DNA from: Paenibacillus tuaregi
GTDB lineage: Bacteria; Bacillota; Bacilli; Paenibacillales; Paenibacillaceae
Reading direction: 5' to 3'
DNA: 64,000 nucleotides
Assembly: GCF_900086655.1 (NCBI RefSeq)
Contig: NZ_LT575476.1
Location: forward strand, 5,230,190 to 5,294,189
Both the position numbers and the translations under genes were made by a program. A model generated the notes under the pieces. The model ran no database searches and was not told the origin of the DNA. It worked only from the letters and a program-made list of their open reading frames with translations. Positions 56,658 through 64,000 of the stretch are shown here, piece after piece (the first letter of the stretch is position 1; the number at the start of each line of letters is the position of its first letter).

Positions 56658-57840
56658 GGCCTTGAACTGGACCGGTTGTACGCTCGATCGCAGACAACGC
56701 GATTTTGTTCAGCACGGCATCATCCATAGGCGGATTATGAAGGCCTGCTCTTACATCCCTGTAGTAGCGCTGCAGAGGGTTATCCAGCTGCAGACTGCGG
56801 ATTCCGGCAATCCTCATGGCCTTGTCTACAATTGAAATAGCCGAATTAGTCACCGCATGTTTCGCGGCGCCAAGCTCTGTCTCCAGCCGGCCCCGGCGCA
56901 TCTCGTCGTCATAGGCTCCAGCTACACTGTACAAGAAATGACGGGCCTGCATTAACTCAAGATCCATCTCTCCGATCAACTGCCGGATGTTCGCCAATTG
57001 GCTGATCGGACCGCTGATGCTGTTCGGTGTATACTCACATGCAAACCGCAGGGCATAGTCACGGGCTGCCTGGGCGATGCCGAGATAACATGCCGGAATA
57101 TGAAGCAGCCATGCATTTAGCGGAGACTCCACTTTGCGGGGGTGGGTGCCGAGCTCCACCAGCTGGTCTTCGTCCACCTCCACATGATCAAGAACAAGAT
57201 CATGGCTGCCCGTTCCGCGCAGCGACATCGTATCCCAGGTTTCCTCGATACGAAGGCCTTCTAAATTACGGTGCAGCAGGAACTGCCCAATGGTCATCTT
57301 CTCTTCAATCCATGCTGATACTACAAAATAAGTAAGCATCGGAGACAGCGTGGTATAGATCTTGCGTCCCGTGATCACCCACTTGTTGCCCTGCTTCACC
57401 GCGGTTGTTCCCGGGCGCCCCCCACGTGTCGGGCTTCCGGTCTGAGCCTCACTGGCTGCCCGGTTGATCAGTGCACCTTTAGCGATTTCTTCAGCAATGA
57501 AGCTCATGCTTCCCTGCTCCCACAGGCTCTTCTCAAACAGCTCACCCACCACAGACAAATGCCAGCCGATGGATAATGCGGTAGACGCATCATATGAGGC
57601 CAGCGTCTCTTGGAGCAGCACCATATCATATATACGAAGCCCTTCGCCTCCATAAGAAGAAGGCAGCGTTATCTTAGTGTACCCCATGTCTATCAGCTCG
57701 GTCACATTCTCACTAGGGAAGGTACCGCTCTTGTCGATCCCATCTGCCCGGTTTCTGAAGGAGCCTCCCTTCCCGCTGAGCCGTCCGAGCCATTCCTGCT
57801 GCAATGGTGTATGTATAAATAAATCCAGCACTGTGCTCAC
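56647..57840 (-). CDS. Acyl-CoA dehydrogenase-family flavoprotein
   Basis: 397 residues: N-terminal helical domain (LIDMGYTKITLPSSYGGEGL), FAD/substrate middle domain (NRAASEAQTGSPTRGGRPGT, VITGRKIYTTLSPML) and C-terminal helices (MRIAGIRSLQLDNPLQRYYR, a flavin-contact block). Resembles YdbM/SfnB-type members rather than classical fatty-acid enzymes; substrate unknown. GTG 57840 or GTG 57831 may start, the latter behind GGGGGTGAG. The last codons and stop lie in the repeat element. Confidence 0.88.
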   Translation of the reverse strand: MSTVLDLFIHTPLQQEWLGRLSGKGGSFRNRADGIDKSGTFPSENVTELIDMGYTKITLPSSYGGEGLRIYDMVLLQETLASYDASTALSIGWHLSVVGELFEKSLWEQGSMSFIAEEIAKGALINRAASEAQTGSPTRGGRPGTTAVKQGNKWVITGRKIYTTLSPMLTYFVVSAWIEEKMTIGQFLLHRNLEGLRIEETWDTMSLRGTGSHDLVLDHVEVDEDQLVELGTHPRKVESPLNAWLLHIPACYLGIAQAARDYALRFACEYTPNSISGPISQLANIRQLIGEMDLELMQARHFLYSVAGAYDDEMRRGRLETELGAAKHAVTNSAISIVDKAMRIAGIRSLQLDNPLQRYYRDVRAGLHNPPMDDAVLNKIALSAIERTTGPVQGHIK

Positions 57841-58148
57841 CCCCGGATCAAATTTTTATACTACTTCAATGGTATGGCCTTAATTATAAGTTCTCCGATT
57901 GCCTGGATACAAATCAGATCCTGCTGAGACACGCCCTAACCCAACTTTATGTTATGATAGAAAGGGGATTCCCCCTTATTACCTTATCAGATTCGGAGTG
58001 ATCCTCTGTTATGATCATCAAATTCATTCGTTTGCGTTAATGAGAGGTGCGGATAACTGACCTGCCTTTTTTTGAACCAACAGGGCTAGGTTTATTTATC
58101 TGCGCCTTTTTTCATTCAACCAATACGAATGAATGGGGTGCTATAACA

Positions 58149-59042
58149 TTGTCTCATATCCATAGAAGAACGACTGCCGCGAACCTGCTGACTGCCTGTG
58201 CAGACCTGCTCAGATGTCCGGTATGTACCCGGCCTATGAGTGTAGTTAACAACACCAATTTAACCTGTGCCAACAAGCACAGCTATGATATATCCAAATA
58301 CGGCTATGTGAACCTGCTATCCCGCCCTGCCAGTACCAAGTACGGCAAGCCGCTGTTTGAATCACGTCACATAATCAGCGAGCATGGTCTATTCGAACCG
58401 ATGGACCATTGGATTTCCCAGTATATTCAGAGGTCCAGCCAATCCTGCTGCCGGCCTGTGGCCCTGCTCGATGCGGGCTGTGGTGAAGGCTCTCATTTAT
58501 CGTACATTCATGAGCGTCTGACCAGTATTTACGGACATACCGGCATAGTTGGAGTAGGCCTGGATATTGCTAAGGAAGGGGTGGCGATGGCCTCGAAGAG
58601 GGATTCCAGCCTGGTATGGCTCGTTGCCGATCTCGCCCGCAGCCCTCTATCCGATGACCGGTTTGATTATATTCTGAACTTTCTCTCGCCAAGCAACTAT
58701 GCTGAATTCGGCAGACTGCTGAAAGAGGATGGAAGAATCATTAAAGTGGTACCGGGACCGGATTATCTGAGAGAGCTGCGCACCCTTCTCTACGGAGAGC
58801 CGAACAAATCTCCCCATTCCAGCCAGGGTATCCAGGACCGCTTCCTTGAGCACTTTCAACTGGTAGACTCCCAGCGTCTGTACTATAAGAGAAGGCTGGA
58901 CCGTGAGCTTACCCGGCATTTGGTACACATGACTCCACTATCCTGGGGCGCAGATGCCGAGCGTCTTCATGACGCACTTCAAGTCGATTCCTTGGAGATT
59001 ACGGTTGATCTAGCCGTTCTTATCGGCAAAGAAAAGGAATAA
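58149..59042 (+). CDS. rlmA: 23S rRNA guanine-N1 methyltransferase RlmA
   Basis: SAM-dependent rRNA methyltransferase of the RlmA/TlrB family. N-terminal zinc finger LRCPVCTRPM...LTCANKHSYD, then YVNLLSRPAS, SAM loop LLDAGCGEGSHLSYI, GLDIAKEG, and FLSPSNYAEFGRLLKEDGRI. RlmA(II) of Gram-positives modifies G748 and contributes to tylosin-type resistance. The frame opens at 58047, but GGGGTG is 8 bases before TTG 58149, and the family motif starts soon after, so I place the start there. 297 residues. Confidence 0.85.
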   Translation: MSHIHRRTTAANLLTACADLLRCPVCTRPMSVVNNTNLTCANKHSYDISKYGYVNLLSRPASTKYGKPLFESRHIISEHGLFEPMDHWISQYIQRSSQSCCRPVALLDAGCGEGSHLSYIHERLTSIYGHTGIVGVGLDIAKEGVAMASKRDSSLVWLVADLARSPLSDDRFDYILNFLSPSNYAEFGRLLKEDGRIIKVVPGPDYLRELRTLLYGEPNKSPHSSQGIQDRFLEHFQLVDSQRLYYKRRLDRELTRHLVHMTPLSWGADAERLHDALQVDSLEITVDLAVLIGKEKE

Positions 59043-59072
59043 ATTCCCTTTACGGAGAATAATATGTTTCTG

Positions 59073-59190
59073 TTGACAGCGCTTTTATTTTAAATTAATA
59101 TAACCTCAAGTTAATACTTGGTGGCGGAGATTATGGAGACTCACAAATTTTTCCTGCAGTACGGGGACAATTTGTCGGGTCTCTTTTTTT
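59073..59190 (+). promoter_or_regulatory. Promoter plus intrinsic terminator leader (glp-type antitermination candidate)
   Basis: Near-consensus promoter TTGACA (59073-59078)-17-TAATAT (59096-59101). About 30 bases downstream is a long hairpin, GAGACTC-ACAAATT...AATTTGT-GGGTCTC, ending in seven T (59184-59190). A smaller CAAGT/ACTTG hairpin precedes it (59107-59120). The gene 144 bases further on is a glycerophosphodiester phosphodiesterase. In B. subtilis glp genes, GlpP antiterminates such leaders. A short free-standing RNA is the alternative. Confidence 0.65.
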
Positions 59191-59333
59191 GTGCAGCCAC
59201 TTTCGTCAAGGAATTGAATTTCAGGAGTTAGACTTGCTCATAGCAGACAGGTTCCTGAAGAAATGGGAGGGGTTCGTTCAAAGACTGCAACAACAAGATT
59301 CGGTAAACATAATAGATTGGGGGGGGTAAAGTC

Positions 59334-60044
59334 TTGAAGATCATAGGTCATAGAGGCGCAGCGGGACATGCTCCCGAAAACACACTGAAATCAATTGTAA
59401 CCGCTTTAAAACAAGGCGTACAGGGCATTGAAATTGATGCTCAACTAACCAAAGACAATCACGTGGTCATCATTCATGACTTCACTGTAGACAGAACGAC
59501 CAATGGGAGAGGGAAGATTCATGAACTGACCCTTGAGGAAATTCGAAGTCTGGATGCCGGAAGTGCGTTCCGTCCGGAATTTGGGGGAGAACTTGTTCCC
59601 ACGCTGGAGGAAGTCCTTGAACTGATTCCAAGTGATGTGCTCTTAAATGTGGAACTGAAGCAGATTGCTTATGAACGCAGAAATCTGGAAGAGAAGGTAG
59701 CCGAGTCCATTGCCAAGTACAACCGGGCCGATCATACGATTATCTCATCCTTCGACCATTACAGTCTTAAGCGTATTCATGAGATTGATCCAACTCTCCA
59801 AACTGGACTGCTCACCTATACCCATATGCTTAATCCCTGGAAGTATATTCAGGATAACGGTCTGAATGTGTACAGCATTCATCCCGCCTATGAATTTCTC
59901 ACCCGGGAATATGTATCTGAAATTCATCAGCACGGTTATAAAATATACTGCTATACGGTTAACGATGCCGTGACCGGACAGACTCTGGAGGACTTCGGCG
60001 TTGACGGAATCATCACCGATTATCCGGACCGCTTCTTTGGGTAA
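59334..60044 (+). CDS. Glycerophosphodiester phosphodiesterase
   Basis: 236-residue cytoplasmic GDPD releasing glycerol-3-phosphate from deacylated phospholipids. Motifs: KIIGHRGAAGHAPENT (His-Arg and Glu-Asn), VVIIHDFTVDRTTNGRGKI (catalytic His/Asp), DVLLNVELK, and the C-terminal YCYTVNDAVTG with DGIITDYPDRF. No signal peptide. Start TTG 59334 follows GGGGGGGT. Followed by an MFS permease; preceded by the terminator leader. Confidence 0.93.
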   Translation: MKIIGHRGAAGHAPENTLKSIVTALKQGVQGIEIDAQLTKDNHVVIIHDFTVDRTTNGRGKIHELTLEEIRSLDAGSAFRPEFGGELVPTLEEVLELIPSDVLLNVELKQIAYERRNLEEKVAESIAKYNRADHTIISSFDHYSLKRIHEIDPTLQTGLLTYTHMLNPWKYIQDNGLNVYSIHPAYEFLTREYVSEIHQHGYKIYCYTVNDAVTGQTLEDFGVDGIITDYPDRFFG

Positions 60045-60149
60045 ATAAATCCGCTTCTTCTATGAAGCCAATTACATCTTGATTTGCTAAAAAACCAGTT
60101 CGTTACCTGTTACTTATATCACTTTACTTCATGACGAAAGAGGGACACT

Positions 60150-61409
60150 ATGACATCTAGCACACGCAAATGGGTAACGCTCTTCGTGCTGGCTTTCTCC
60201 GGCGGATTAATCTATCAGCTGCCTTATTTAAGGGAACAGTTCTATATTCCAATGCAAAATGCGTTCCATATTAACAACACGCAGCTTGGGAATCTGATGA
60301 CCATTTACGGGATTATTAACTTCTTCCTGTACCTGCCGGGCGGCCTGCTCGCGGACAAATTCTCCTATAAGCTGCTGGTTCCGTTTTCCTTGATCCTTAC
60401 AGGGATTACCGGATTCTATTACTCCACCTTCCCAGCTTACCATATGGCTTTGACCGTTCATGTTATCTGGGCATTCACCACCGTATTCACGTTCTGGCCA
60501 ACGATGCTGAAGGCAGTCAAAATGCTCGGGGAAAGCTCAGAGCAAGGCAGACTGTTCGGCTTCCTGGATGGAGGACGGGGCTTGTCCGCAACCTTAAGCG
60601 CCTTTGCGGCTTTATGGATATTTAAAGCCTTCGGGGCAACCAGTTTGGGGCTGCGTGGGGCTATTCTGTTCTACTCCGTAGCTCTGATTGTGCTTGGTAT
60701 CGCCGCCTACTTCCTGCTGGACAACAAGAAATCCGAGGAAGAATCCAGCGGCAAATTGTTCGAAGGTATTGTGGATGTCTTGAAGATGCCATCCATCTGG
60801 CTGGCAGCCATTATTATCTTCACAGGCTACAGCATTAACGCTGGGCTGACTTATGTAACTCCTTACTTGACCGATGTGTTCCACATGTCCGTATCGGTGG
60901 GTGCTTTTATCGGGATTATCAGAACGTACGGCTTGCGGCTTGGCGGTGGCCCGCTTGGAGGAATTATTGCAGACCGGATGGGCTCAGCAACGCGGTACAT
61001 CCGTATAGGCTTTGTGGCAGTCATTCTATTAATGGCCTTGTTCACCATCATCCCTGGAAACCCAAGCTACCTGGTCATCATGCTGGTGAATATGCTGGTG
61101 GTCTCCCTTCTGGTATTCACAATTAAAGGGGTATACTTCGCCCCGTTGGATGAAATTAAAGTTCCTAACTCATTGGCGGGAGCTGCTTATGGGGCCATAA
61201 GCCTGGTAGGTTATCTGCCGGATACGTTCATCTACACTTATTTCGGCAATCTGCTCGATAAGAACCCTGGAACGCCTGGCTATAAATACATCTTTTTGTC
61301 CCTGATCGTTCTTGCGGTAATCGGCTTCTTAGCTTCACTCCTACTGTACAAGCGGCTTAAGAAGCAGAAGACTCAAGCTCCAGCTCGGATTGATTCTTTA
61401 GCCAGCTAA
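60150..61409 (+). CDS. MFS permease paired with GDPD
   Basis: 419 residues, 12 hydrophobic segments: VTLFVLAFSGGLIYQLPYLR, motif A GGLLADKFSYKLLVP, AFTTVFTFWPTMLKAVKMLG, RTYGLRLGGGPLGGIIADRM. Unlike the drug exporters here it has no regulator of its own and follows the phosphodiesterase by 105 bases. It may import glycerophosphodiesters or a phospholipid breakdown product; this is inferred from context. Start ATG behind AGAGGGAC. Confidence 0.85.
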   Translation: MTSSTRKWVTLFVLAFSGGLIYQLPYLREQFYIPMQNAFHINNTQLGNLMTIYGIINFFLYLPGGLLADKFSYKLLVPFSLILTGITGFYYSTFPAYHMALTVHVIWAFTTVFTFWPTMLKAVKMLGESSEQGRLFGFLDGGRGLSATLSAFAALWIFKAFGATSLGLRGAILFYSVALIVLGIAAYFLLDNKKSEEESSGKLFEGIVDVLKMPSIWLAAIIIFTGYSINAGLTYVTPYLTDVFHMSVSVGAFIGIIRTYGLRLGGGPLGGIIADRMGSATRYIRIGFVAVILLMALFTIIPGNPSYLVIMLVNMLVVSLLVFTIKGVYFAPLDEIKVPNSLAGAAYGAISLVGYLPDTFIYTYFGNLLDKNPGTPGYKYIFLSLIVLAVIGFLASLLLYKRLKKQKTQAPARIDSLAS

Positions 61410-61451
61410 TCAAGCAGCTCATTAAAGCAGTTCCTTTCCCATAATATAAAA

Positions 61452-61499
61452 CCCCTTCCCGAGGCAAGCGTGCAAAGCACGGCTTGGATCAGGAAGGGG
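61452..61499. terminator. Bidirectional terminator
   Basis: CCCCTTCC/GGAAGGGG enclosing CGTGC/GCACG, between convergent genes. Confidence 0.8.
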
Positions 61500-61534
61500 A
61501 TTTATGTTGTAATTCAAGAGAATAAGATGACCGC

Positions 61535-62044
61535 TTAGCGGATCTCTTGCAGGTGCTCTTCGAGACGGTCCCAAGTCTGAGTAATTCCTTCTTCCATACC
61601 CATATCCATTACTGCTTTCACAGCTTCAGCTGAATCGTATTTGGAACGGCTTGTTACCTTAGTCTTTCCTTCAACATCTTCGAAGATCACAGTAGTCGTT
61701 GAGGAGGGCGCACCCGGGGCCTCATTGCCATCCGCATCCGAGAAGTAATCCGTGTAGACAATTTTCTCCCCATTCACGATTTCGTGATAGACTCCCTTGC
61801 CCCAGGATTCCATTCCATAGAAATCGCCCTGGTTCTTATCTTCACATTTCATACAGTAGTGCCACACACCGCCCGGGCGAAAATCAACATGACATACCGG
61901 CACTGTCCAGCCTCGCGGCCCCCACCAGTTCTTCAAATGCTCAGCCTCGGAAAAAGCCTTAAATACCAGCTCCCGCGGCGCATTAAAGATGCGCTCGATA
62001 ATAAATTCCGTTCCTTCTACCCGGGTCATCGACGTGTTCGACAT
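61535..62044 (-). CDS. SRPBCC (AHSA1/START-like) protein
   Basis: 169 residues: FIIERIFNAPRELVFKAFSE, HLKNWWGPRGWTVPVCHVDF, RPGGVWHYCMK, and the C-terminal helix GITQTWDRLEEHL. Binds hydrophobic ligands in relatives; two Cys (CHVDF, CMKCE) are exposed near the pocket. Start ATG 62044 follows AGGAGG-like TCAGGAGG. 21 bases after ArsR on the same strand, the usual ArsR/AHSA1 pair. Confidence 0.9.
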   Translation of the reverse strand: MSNTSMTRVEGTEFIIERIFNAPRELVFKAFSEAEHLKNWWGPRGWTVPVCHVDFRPGGVWHYCMKCEDKNQGDFYGMESWGKGVYHEIVNGEKIVYTDYFSDADGNEAPGAPSSTTTVIFEDVEGKTKVTSRSKYDSAEAVKAVMDMGMEEGITQTWDRLEEHLQEIR

Positions 62045-62065
62045 GAAAATTCCTCCTGATTGATT

Positions 62066-62389
62066 TTATTTGTTATCCTCAGATTGAAGCTTCTGCAAAT
62101 AATTCTCTAGGTTGTCGAATCGTTCGGTCCATACGGCACGGTAGCTGTCCAGCCAAGCGTCGATGGCTTGAAGAGGCTCCATACACAGCCTGTAATTCCG
62201 CCGGTTAGCATCCACTTCAGCCTCTACCAGTCCTGCTTCGAGCAGGACCTTAAGATGCTTCGAGGCTTGAGGCTGCCGTAATTCAAGCCGGCTGGCAATT
62301 TCGCCTACCGTTAGGGGCCCGGTGAGCAGCAGCTCCACAATTCGGAACCGGTTCGGCTCCGCAAGCGCACTAAACGTTGTGATATCCAT
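62066..62389 (-). CDS. ArsR-family regulator
   Basis: 107 residues with winged helix: FSALAEPNRFRIVELLLTGP, LTVGEIASRLELRQPQASKH, LKVLLEAGLVEAEVDANRRN. The metal-binding ELCVCDL motif of metal sensors is missing, as in the SRPBCC-linked subgroup. First gene of the operon; GGAATATTCC-type palindromes lie upstream. Confidence 0.92.
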   Translation of the reverse strand: MDITTFSALAEPNRFRIVELLLTGPLTVGEIASRLELRQPQASKHLKVLLEAGLVEAEVDANRRNYRLCMEPLQAIDAWLDSYRAVWTERFDNLENYLQKLQSEDNK

Positions 62390-62513
62390 AGGCCTTAATT
62401 CCTTCTTTGTCCCTGATCATGCTGCATACGTGGCCGCCAGCAGTCTTCGTAATCATGCATGCCACCTTGCTATTCATGACAGGTTGTGCTCTAACAACTT
62501 CAATATACCATAA

Positions 62514-62543
62514 TAGGAATATTCCTTCAAGTGAATATTGAAA
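62514..62543. promoter_or_regulatory. Putative ArsR operator
   Basis: Perfect palindrome GGAATATTCC (62516-62525), followed by a second AATATT, giving AATATT-N-AATATT symmetry upstream of the ArsR gene. Confidence 0.5.
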
Positions 62544-62606
62544 ATAATATTTGTATTTGACCAGTAATCGCCCGTATTCTAACTATAGGCTAAAGTCACT
62601 TTCCAT

Positions 62607-62957
62607 AACTTGACATAAGTTGAACTGTCATGTTAGGCTGATCCTAACTTATAACGAACGGAGGGTTACGTGTGGTAAATTAATTTTTCGATTTCATTTG
62701 CAGCCATGGAGAACAGTAGCACTTGTAGGCTATGTGGTGTGCATCGTAATCGAAGAATGGTTTGCCATGTGGTAACCAGTCAGTCATAGGTGATCCTAAG
62801 CCCCGTTGGGCGGCTTTAATATGGGGACACTTATGTACTGTAAAGAAGGATTTAAAGGAATAGATGGTCCGTGATGAATATCCCGGAGACCAGTCTATTC
62901 TCATTCCCTTCTTCTTTCCTCGATTACGGAAGCACAGGCAGCAGCCTGTGTTTTTTT
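62607..62957 (+). promoter_or_regulatory. Leader region with inverted repeats and terminator before the hydrolase gene
   Basis: Non-coding stretch. AACTT-gacat-AAGTT (62607-62621) and GTTAGG-ctgat-CCTAAC (62632-62648) resemble operators or promoter hairpins and are followed by GGAGGG plus a GTG that stops after two or three codons. At 62933-62957, CACAGGC/GCCTGTG is followed by TTTTTTT, an intrinsic terminator 30 bases before the hydrolase start. Consistent with a regulated leader or a small RNA of about 300 bases. Confidence 0.5.
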
Positions 62958-62986
62958 ATTTTTTCTAATAAGGGGAGAGTTTAACT

Positions 62987-63832
62987 ATGAGCGAACAACA
63001 AATCCAAGTGAATGGCATTGAACTGTGTACAGAGAGCTTCGGAGACCCTTTGAATCCGACTGTGATCCTCATTATGGGGGCTCAAGCCTCCATGGTTTGG
63101 TGGGAGGATGAGTTCTGCCAACGCCTGGCCGATGCCGGGCGGTATGTGATCCGGTATGATAACCGGGATGTCGGACAGTCCACCACGTACGAACCCGGGA
63201 GCCCCGGATATACATTTGAGGATATGGCCGACGACACCATTGCGGTGATGGATGCCTACAATATTGATAAGGCCCATATCGTGGGCATGTCCATGGGTGG
63301 GCTGCTGACCCAAATTTCGGCTCTTCGTCATCCCGAACGCCTGCTCAGTATCACCTTAGTCTCCACCTCCAATTTTGCTCCAGATCTTCCTCCAATGGAA
63401 CAGAAGGTGATAGACTTCTTCTCTAGATCGGCAGAAGTTGATTTGACGAATGAGGAGGAGGCCGCACGCTTTGCGGTTGAGAAGTGGAGTATCCTTAAGG
63501 GCACTAAGCGCAAGACGAATGAGGCCAAAATATACAATCTCGCCAAAAGAGAAATTAGACGAAGCCACAATATGGCCAGCATTCATAACCACGGTCTTGT
63601 GACCGGTGGAGAATCCTATCTCACCAGGACAGATGAGATCGCGATACCTACCCTTGTGATCCACGGTACAGAAGATCCAATTATTCCTTACGAGCATGGG
63701 AAAGCCCTCGCCCGTACTATTCCTGGCGCTGCCCTGCTGACACTGGATGGAGCAGGACATGAACTTCATGCCGATGACTGGCCTGCGATTATAGAGGCCA
63801 TCACCGCGCATACATCAAACCGGTCTTCCTAA
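62987..63832 (+). CDS. Alpha/beta hydrolase
   Basis: 281 residues: oxyanion-loop region VILIMGAQASMVWWEDEFCQ, YDNRDVGQSTTY, nucleophile elbow IVGMSMGGLLTQ, acid HGTEDPIIPYEHG, and His in LDGAGHELHADDW. Close in layout to RdmC/aclacinomycin-methylesterase-like hydrolases. Start ATG 62987 follows GGGGAGAG. Substrate unknown. Preceded by a terminator-containing leader. Confidence 0.9.
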   Translation: MSEQQIQVNGIELCTESFGDPLNPTVILIMGAQASMVWWEDEFCQRLADAGRYVIRYDNRDVGQSTTYEPGSPGYTFEDMADDTIAVMDAYNIDKAHIVGMSMGGLLTQISALRHPERLLSITLVSTSNFAPDLPPMEQKVIDFFSRSAEVDLTNEEEAARFAVEKWSILKGTKRKTNEAKIYNLAKREIRRSHNMASIHNHGLVTGGESYLTRTDEIAIPTLVIHGTEDPIIPYEHGKALARTIPGAALLTLDGAGHELHADDWPAIIEAITAHTSNRSS

Positions 63833-63880
63833 GTAGATTGTTCAATGTACTTCAATACGACATAAGACCATACAACGACC

Positions 63881-63907
63881 AAGACCACTCCGCTATGGAG
63901 TGGTCTT
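63881..63907 (+). terminator. Terminator of the hydrolase gene
   Basis: AAGACCACTCC/GGAGTGGTCTT hairpin. Confidence 0.8.
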
Positions 63908-63970
63908 TAGTTTGTTTACGAACATCTACTTAGCCGGACTATACTCGGGCGTGAGATCTGCGGTCTGAGA

Positions 63971-64000
63971 TGGCGGGGGGGGGGGAGGAGATGTGTATAT
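63971..64000. other. Probable sequencing/assembly artefact at the window end
   Basis: Eleven consecutive G (63975-63985) followed by AGATGTGTATA (63989-63999), which equals the first 11 bases of the Nextera transposase mosaic end. A G-run plus adapter is typical of two-colour Illumina read ends. Confidence 0.6.

Noticed and set aside
62680..62904. 74-codon minus-strand frame in the hydrolase leader
   Set aside because: No ribosome site or family resemblance; it lies in the non-coding leader region and its start context is poor.

Overview
The window looks like chromosome of a Gram-positive, spore-former-type Bacillota, most likely Paenibacillus or a close relative. This is an inference from several things seen together: strong GGAGG ribosome sites with frequent TTG/GTG starts, moderate GC content, a T-box leader before trpS, feoAB with a small Cys-rich membrane protein, a Btr-type siderophore regulator, ECF sigma factors, and a very high density of small regulator/efflux pairs. 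No rRNA, tRNA, phage, conjugative genes or CRISPR array was seen.

Layout. 1-8.9 kb: a partial phosphoenolpyruvate-hydrolase-like TIM-barrel protein, a repeat-containing small protein, a TRM11-like RNA methyltransferase, a gene-free stretch rich in inverted repeats, the helicase dbpA, an ECF41-type sigma factor with its carboxymuconolactone-decarboxylase partner and an MBL hydrolase, then the T-box and trpS. 8.9-13.6 kb: greA, an AraC regulator divergent from a quinone oxidoreductase, a uracil-DNA-glycosylase-like protein, and a second ECF sigma factor next to a VOC protein. 13.6-18.0 kb: a bacitracin-resistance-like module (response regulator, histidine kinase, ABC ATPase, ABC permease, UppP) with a four-copy 11-bp operator. 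18-31 kb: small proteins of possible spore or surface function, HxlR/MFS, MarR, WYL and GyrI-like regulators, rlmN, a ketopantoate-reductase-like protein, and two decayed genes (SDR, SMI1/KNR4). 31-36 kb: the Fur-regulated feo operon, an Old Yellow Enzyme, and a cupin/HD-GYP protein. 36-47.6 kb: regulator/enzyme and regulator/efflux pairs (HxlR-SDR, TetR-MFS, MarR-MFS, LysR-SDR) and an ANT(4')-like aminoglycoside nucleotidyltransferase with a leader ORF. 47.6-64 kb: DinB, LLM oxidoreductase, deoD with an MFS gene and GntR regulator, a Fur-boxed siderophore locus (Btr-like regulator, lipoprotein receptor, esterase), an acyl-CoA dehydrogenase, RlmA, a glycerophosphodiester module behind a terminator-containing leader, ArsR/SRPBCC, and an alpha/beta hydrolase behind another terminator.

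Functional themes are antibiotic and toxic-compound defence (Bcr/UppP-like module, ANT(4')-like enzyme, RlmA-type methyltransferase, five MFS efflux-type transporters), iron supply (feo and siderophore genes with Fur boxes), and RNA-level control (T-box, two promoter-plus-terminator leaders, one short leader ORF). A 200-bp element with terminal inverted repeats occurs twice (25.4 and 56.5 kb); the second copy supplies the stop codon of its neighbour gene. The last 30 bases look like a sequencing or assembly artefact. All calls come from reading the sequence; no database search was run.
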